This document shows, one piece after another, positions 60,102 through 64,000 of a DNA stretch of 64,000 nt; position 1 is the stretch's first letter; every line of letters starts with the position of its first letter. The DNA is taken from the NCBI GenBank assembly GCA_964484205.1, contig CAZAEZ010000007.1, positions 88,703 to 152,702 of the forward strand, read 5' to 3'. This stretch comes from M3007 sp964484205 (GTDB taxonomy: Bacteria; Bacteroidota; Bacteroidia; Chitinophagales; Saprospiraceae). The translations under genes and the position numbers were made by a program. The notes beneath the pieces were generated by a model. That model had not been told where the DNA came from, made no database searches, and saw nothing but the letters and a program-made list of their open reading frames with translations.

Positions 60102-60986
60102 ATGAAAAAAGAAGGAAGGTATATTTTCTGTTTTAGAGCAATAGATAGTAAGGAGGTTTTGTTTGAGTTTGAAGTATCTAATCTTTCAGATGAATTTCCC
60201 ACAGAAGAATTTGTTGATTTTAAGTATGCTTGGATTAGTCGCCAGAAGTTTGAGGAAAATTTAAGTTTTCTTCGGAATGAGTTAAAAATGGTAGATGACG
60301 GCGAAAGGTATACCCCACTATACGATATGAACTTTAGACTTAAAAAGAAACATCCAGAAAAAAATATAGAGCTTATCATCAAACCGGTAAATCGAGTACT
60401 CCAAATTTGGAAATCGCAAATATGGAATGCAAAGGAATTCTATGAATACAAACTAATTGAGGTAGTTTTTGATGATGACTCGAATTTCATATCGACAAAT
60501 CTTAATATTGAAAAAGCTCACTTATTAGTTGAGAAAATCGAGGAGTATTCTAATGAACAAGAATATTCTGCTAAATATAGGATAGAGTCCTTAGGAAGAG
60601 AATCTGCAAGAATTTACGATGAGTATCTCAAGGAGCAAAAAAAGAAAAAAGACGAAGAAAAACGTTTGGAGATTTCAGAAAGAATAAAAAATGGGGAAGA
60701 GCTTTACTCGGTTTTCATAGTTTGGTATGACTATGAAGTTTTTCACGACGTAATAATAAAAAAATATAACCAAGATGGATTGTTGACTTGGAGTAATGCC
60801 TTATCTGAAGATGCCTATGATTATAGGCATGTCTTCGGGCCAGATACATTGGAAAAATGTCGTATCGAGAAATCAGAACAACTTTCAATATGGGGGAGTT
60901 TCAATAGTGACGAATCTGATAGACGAAAAAGCTATGGTCGATATGAGGATGAAGGTAGAAATTATTCTTGGCTAAAGGGCGACTAA
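60102..60986 (+). CDS. Unknown AT-rich cargo protein, 294 aa
   Basis: Not recognised. It is charged and rich in Lys, Glu, Tyr and Trp; residues about 190-225 form a basic coiled coil (KEQKKKKDEEKRLE). No signal peptide, membrane helix or catalytic motif is seen. It sits between the dead and the live thermonuclease copies and is much more AT-rich than the backbone, so it is probably a recent acquisition. Confidence 0.72.
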   Translation: MKKEGRYIFCFRAIDSKEVLFEFEVSNLSDEFPTEEFVDFKYAWISRQKFEENLSFLRNELKMVDDGERYTPLYDMNFRLKKKHPEKNIELIIKPVNRVLQIWKSQIWNAKEFYEYKLIEVVFDDDSNFISTNLNIEKAHLLVEKIEEYSNEQEYSAKYRIESLGRESARIYDEYLKEQKKKKDEEKRLEISERIKNGEELYSVFIVWYDYEVFHDVIIKKYNQDGLLTWSNALSEDAYDYRHVFGPDTLEKCRIEKSEQLSIWGSFNSDESDRRKSYGRYEDEGRNYSWLKGD

Positions 60987-61064
60987 AATAAGAGTCAAAA
61001 ATCACCCGATACACTGCACGCAGCAATGTAGAAAAGTACCGGTATTTCCCAAAACACATCCGTA

Positions 61065-61139
61065 TCACCGATTCCTCCACAAAAGATCAACCGCCCACAA
61101 CAACCCAGCAATAATTCCACAAATAAGAATAGCAGTCAT
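61065..61139 (-). CDS. Possible 24-residue membrane microprotein
   Basis: A short frame downstream of the thermonuclease gene encodes one hydrophobic segment (ILICGIIAGLLWAVDLLW) ending in RNR. It resembles the other microproteins of the window but lacks overlaps or other support. Confidence 0.25.
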   Translation of the reverse strand: MTAILICGIIAGLLWAVDLLWRNR

Positions 61140-61169
61140 AAGTCGTAATGCTTTTTGAGATTGAGGGAT

Positions 61170-61718
61170 TTAGTTCTTCGAACGAAACCGGCCACGAAAC
61201 GTCTCCGGCCGCACAGCCCGTCCCTTCAAGCCCCAAAGCCCAAGCCGCTGCTCCTTTGCCCAAGCCTGCGTCTTTTTCAGCAGCGTATTTCCTTTTGCAT
61301 TTTTAGTCTCTGCCCGGTACCAGGCCCAGCCCCGGGAGACGATATGCGTCGCCAGGTCAAGCGTGTCCAAGCCATTTTCCGGATTAGCAGTGGTGAAAAG
61401 CACCTCACACACCGGGCGTTGGTAAACATCGGTGTACCGGTACTTGACAAACACCGTCCGACCTTTGATCAGCTGCCGTACACTGTCGCCAGCGGCGCGG
61501 CCGTAGGGCTGGTCGAAGGGAATCACGCCGGGGAACCGCACTTCCGGAGCATCCACGCCGTACAGGCGTATCCAAACCACGCTGTCGGGTTTTGCGGAAA
61601 ACGAGATTTTATAACTGTCGCCGTCGTGTACGGCTTTTACGGTGGCGGGCTGGAGCGGCTGGGCGTTCAGGCTAAAGGCGAGGCACAGCAGGGAAAGGAG
61701 GGCAAACAAGTTTTTCAT
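61170..61718 (-). CDS. Secreted thermonuclease (SNase family)
   Basis: A 182-residue staphylococcal-nuclease-type enzyme. A signal peptide (MKNLFALLSLLCLAFSLNAQ) is followed by VKAVHDGDSYKI (Asp ligands), IRLYGVDAPE (catalytic Arg), YGRAAGDSVRQLI, the RPVCEVLF strand, GWAWYR and QRLGLWG, the full family order. It degrades DNA and RNA outside the cytoplasm, and is common on conjugative and phage-like elements. A related broken copy lies at 59303-59611. A CATATTTG at 61753-61760 (minus) may be its -7 box, without a good TTG. Confidence 0.93.
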   Translation of the reverse strand: MKNLFALLSLLCLAFSLNAQPLQPATVKAVHDGDSYKISFSAKPDSVVWIRLYGVDAPEVRFPGVIPFDQPYGRAAGDSVRQLIKGRTVFVKYRYTDVYQRPVCEVLFTTANPENGLDTLDLATHIVSRGWAWYRAETKNAKGNTLLKKTQAWAKEQRLGLWGLKGRAVRPETFRGRFRSKN

Positions 61719-61798
61719 GGCGCAGGTTTTTTTGAAGTTTAAATTGGCGTTGCAAATATGTAGCAGGTTTCAGGTTGTTCCCGGGTTTTCTACCTGCA

Positions 61799-62098
61799 TT
61801 ATTCCACTTTTTCCACCGACAACTCCAGGTACCCGTCGCAAAGCACAACTTCGCGTACTACGAGTTCGTAGTTGCAGTCGGCCAGGCATTCGAGTTCAAA
61901 ATCGGTGAAGCCGAAATGCGCGGCAAATGCGAGCAGATTCAGTAAATCGCCGCATTGTGCCCGGCAGGGCAGGGTGATGGTAGTTTGGTTGACCTTGGCC
62001 CTTATGCTGCTGTTTATCCGGGCGTGGAGTTCGTGGGACCAGTCCGGGTAGTGGGGGATTAACTCGTCAGTGAGAAGTAATCGGGCTTGGATGTGCAT
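61799..62098 (-). CDS. Hypothetical protein, 99 aa
   Basis: A soluble acidic protein with a Cys-containing middle (LPCRAQCGDLLNLL) and a beta-type end (CNYELVVREVVLCDGYLELSVEKVE). No family recognised. It lies between the thermonuclease and the 143-residue gene on the same strand, as an accessory gene of the replication block. Confidence 0.65.
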   Translation of the reverse strand: MHIQARLLLTDELIPHYPDWSHELHARINSSIRAKVNQTTITLPCRAQCGDLLNLLAFAAHFGFTDFELECLADCNYELVVREVVLCDGYLELSVEKVE

Positions 62099-62308
62099 AG
62101 GCCTTCAGATAGTATTAGCCTGCAAACGTATAAAACAAAAAGTTTTTAAAATGAAGAAAATTTAAAAATAAAAACAAATTGATTGCATCTAAAAAGGCGC
62201 TATGTGTATGGCGTTCTTTGGTTTGCAGTTTGGCATGTTTGAAAATTTTATCGCGTTTTTGGCCTCGCGCTTACCCCTCCTTCGGCTCCGAGCCGTAGGG
62301 CGGGTAGG

Positions 62309-62740
62309 TCAAATCATCTGCGCCAACAAAAATGCCCCAGGCTCTAAAACTGCCCGGATATTTCCTCCAACCACCGGCCGCACAAATCCGGGCAAATGCC
62401 CCACATAGCGCTCCAGCAGGGCCAAATGCGATTGGATATAACAACCCACATCGGCAGGGCGGATACCTTCCTTTTCAAATTGAAAACGCGCGCGGGCAAT
62501 TTTGAGCGCCAGTTCCGCATTTGGGCCATAGGCAAGCACATAACCGGTGCCACCTTCAACGATAAGCCACCGCCGATCCGGCGCTGCATTTTTTACCGGA
62601 TTTGCGACCCGGAAAAAGCGGTATTTCCCGCATTTGGCAATTTCCACGGCTTCCACTTCCAGTTCGTGTTGTTCAAATGTGTTGCCGTTCCAAAGCCACC
62701 AGTTTACCCGGTAGGCTGTGGCGATTTTCTCCTGTTTCAT
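62309..62740 (-). CDS. Hypothetical protein, 143 aa
   Basis: It begins MKQEKIATAYRVNWWLWNGNTFEQHELEVEAVEIAKCGKYRFFRV, a beta-rich, Trp-containing start, followed by helices (AELALKIARARFQFEKEGIRPADVGCYIQSHLALLERYVGHLPGFV). No known domain. The ATG at 62740 is preferred over 62791, whose extra residues overlap the next gene. It is a probable accessory gene beside dnaB. Confidence 0.65.
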   Translation of the reverse strand: MKQEKIATAYRVNWWLWNGNTFEQHELEVEAVEIAKCGKYRFFRVANPVKNAAPDRRWLIVEGGTGYVLAYGPNAELALKIARARFQFEKEGIRPADVGCYIQSHLALLERYVGHLPGFVRPVVGGNIRAVLEPGAFLLAQMI

Positions 62741-62753
62741 AAGGCTGGGGTTT

Positions 62754-63128
62754 TTAGGCAAGGTGCAGCTTGCCGGTGAGGAAATAAACATGGAGGCGGG
62801 CGATTTCCGGGCTGGGTGCTACCGAGCAGGCCAGGCCATCGGGCCGGCACAACAACCACTGATCCCAGGGGCCGGAGGGGTAGGGATTGCAGCAAAGGGC
62901 GAAGGGCTGTGCTGCCGTGCCCAGCCACTCGCACAGCACAATAGGCTTGGGCTTTTCCCGCCCGGCCCAGTCGAGCACGCGCAGTGTAATACAGCCACCT
63001 GGTTCAAAATGCGGGAAATTGTGGTGCGCAATGCGGGGAATTGGAAGTGCGGCAGCCTCGCGACTGGGCACTTCGTAAACGCGGGCTACGTGCATGCCCG
63101 CCGGATTGTAATTTGCTTGAGCAGTCAT
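62754..63128 (-). CDS. Hypothetical protein, 124 aa
   Basis: A small soluble protein with a Pro/Cys/Trp-rich core (YEVPSREAAALPIPRIAHHNFPHFEPGG, LCEWLGTAAQPFALCCNPYPSGPWDQW). No domain recognised. It follows the helicase gene by 12 bases on the same strand, so it is likely co-transcribed with it. Confidence 0.65.
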   Translation of the reverse strand: MTAQANYNPAGMHVARVYEVPSREAAALPIPRIAHHNFPHFEPGGCITLRVLDWAGREKPKPIVLCEWLGTAAQPFALCCNPYPSGPWDQWLLCRPDGLACSVAPSPEIARLHVYFLTGKLHLA

Positions 63129-63140
63129 ATTCAGAGTGTT

Positions 63141-64000
63141 TTAAAATGGAATGTCTTCGTCGTTGCGGCTTGTGGGTTTGATGTTGGCGTTTGGCGGCGG
63201 CTGGTCGGGGAATGCGGCGTCGCCGCCAAAACCTGCCGCATTACACCCCGCATTTGCAACCCCTGTGGCAAAAAAATGCGGACTGTTTTCCAGCGAGGAA
63301 AAGCGGGTGAACGGCGCGTCAAAGCGCACTTTCACGGTGTCCGTTTCCCCGTGGCGGTTTTTGGAAAAAATGATCTCGGCAATGCCGCGGAGCGAGTCGC
63401 CGGATTCGTCCTCCAGGATGCCGTAGTATTCCGGGCGGTAGATGAAGGACACGATGTCCGCATCCTGCTCCACAGCTCCGCTGTCGCGCAAATCCGAGAG
63501 TTGCGGGCGTTTGGCGCCGCCGCGACTTTCCACTGCCCGGCTTAGCTGCGAGAGGGCGATCACCGGAACGTTCAGTTCCTTGGCCAGGGATTTCAGCGCG
63601 CGACTGATACCGGCTACCTCCTGCTCGCGGTTGGCGTTTTTGTTTTCCAGTCCGCTGGGTGTGAGCCGCATCAGTTGCAGGTAGTCCACGATGACGAGCC
63701 GGATACCGTGCTGGCGTTTCAGGCGCCGGCACTTGGCCCGCAGCTCGGGTATGCTGATCGCGGGGGTATCGTCCAGGTAGATGGGCAGGTTTTCGATTTG
63801 TTCGGCGGCCTGGGCCAGGCGCATCAAATCGGCGTCGGAGAGTTGGCCCTGCCGCATTTTCTGGCCGCTGGTTTCGGAGAGCATGGCCAGCATGCGCGCC
63901 ACCAGCTGGTGGTTGGCCATTTCCAGACTGAAAAATGCGAGGGGCATGCCGGATTGCGCCGCATTTATGGCTGCCGACAACGCAAATCCGGTTTTGCCCA
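63141..64000 (-). CDS. dnaB: Replicative DnaB-type helicase, C-terminal part (runs off the window)
   Basis: The RecA-fold helicase core of DnaB is visible: the end of Walker A (GKTGFALSAA) at the window edge, FFSLEM, the Walker B block LVIVDYLQLMR, KSLAKELNVPVIALSQLSRAVESR, LSDLRDSGAVEQDADIVSFIYRPEYY, and IIFSKNRHGETDTVKV with the usual Arg finger region. A ~50-residue Gly/Pro/Asn tail ends in DIPF, a motif resembling the acidic SSB-type tail. The N-terminal domain lies beyond 64000. A replicative helicase on the element means that it controls its own replication, as plasmids and larger phages do. Confidence 0.95.
   Translation of the reverse strand, partial: GKTGFALSAAINAAQSGMPLAFFSLEMANHQLVARMLAMLSETSGQKMRQGQLSDADLMRLAQAAEQIENLPIYLDDTPAISIPELRAKCRRLKRQHGIRLVIVDYLQLMRLTPSGLENKNANREQEVAGISRALKSLAKELNVPVIALSQLSRAVESRGGAKRPQLSDLRDSGAVEQDADIVSFIYRPEYYGILEDESGDSLRGIAEIIFSKNRHGETDTVKVRFDAPFTRFSSLENSPHFFATGVANAGCNAAGFGGDAAFPDQPPPNANIKPTSRNDEDIPF

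Overview
The window reads as part of a large mobile element (plasmid, phage-plasmid or integrated element) of a Bacteroidota bacterium, probably of the Saprospiria type. The reasons are promoters of the TTG / ~21 bp / TAnnTTTG form instead of sigma70 boxes, few Shine-Dalgarno sequences, signal peptides cleaved before Gln (FAQ, NAQ), and a Roco-TIR protein. The element carries its own DnaB-type helicase, which runs off the right end. No tRNA, rRNA or CRISPR array was seen.

The backbone is GC-richer and mostly on the minus strand. From right to left it holds: a replication/accessory block (DnaB, three small unknowns, a secreted thermonuclease; 61.1-64.0 kb); three plus-strand genes including a membrane/coiled-coil protein (54.7-57.5 kb); a long module of about 34 minus-strand genes (54.35-30.98 kb); a lysin-like protein, an HNH nuclease and a small partner (30.9-29.45 kb); a ParB/DdrB-like-adenine methylase fusion with a small partner (16.7-13.9 kb); and a giant Strawberry-notch helicase with a small partner (4.1-0 kb).

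The 31-54 kb module is the most unusual part. It combines a Zot/FtsK-HerA-type ATPase, a 231-residue beta-rich candidate shell protein, about 20 small proteins each with one membrane segment (several only 33-53 residues, translationally coupled by ATGA overlaps), two membrane proteins with annexin-like domains, holin-like proteins, and a series of large fibre-like proteins, most with Sec signal peptides. I read it as an undescribed membrane-associated particle: either an internal-membrane tailless phage or a Zot-driven extruded particle. No terminase, portal, tail tube or conjugation genes were seen.

AT-rich plus-strand cargo interrupts the backbone, and most of it looks like anti-phage defence. 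It includes an uncharacterised four-gene operon (zinc ribbon/Ig-like, DUF4407-like membrane protein, 934-residue unknown, 722-residue unknown; 4.26-12.58 kb) followed by an intact IS256-family element with target duplication; a UPF0175 antitoxin with a broken DUF3368-type toxin; a Druantia-like cassette with a 1959-residue DUF1998 helicase, PD-(D/E)XK nuclease, 5-methylcytosine methylase, Vsr and HNH nuclease (17.5-29.4 kb); an OLD-like ATPase-Toprim protein facing a Roco-TIR protein, inserted inside the particle module (45.3-49.6 kb); and a Ser/Thr kinase plus an unknown gene lying between a dead and a live copy of the thermonuclease gene (57.8-61.7 kb).
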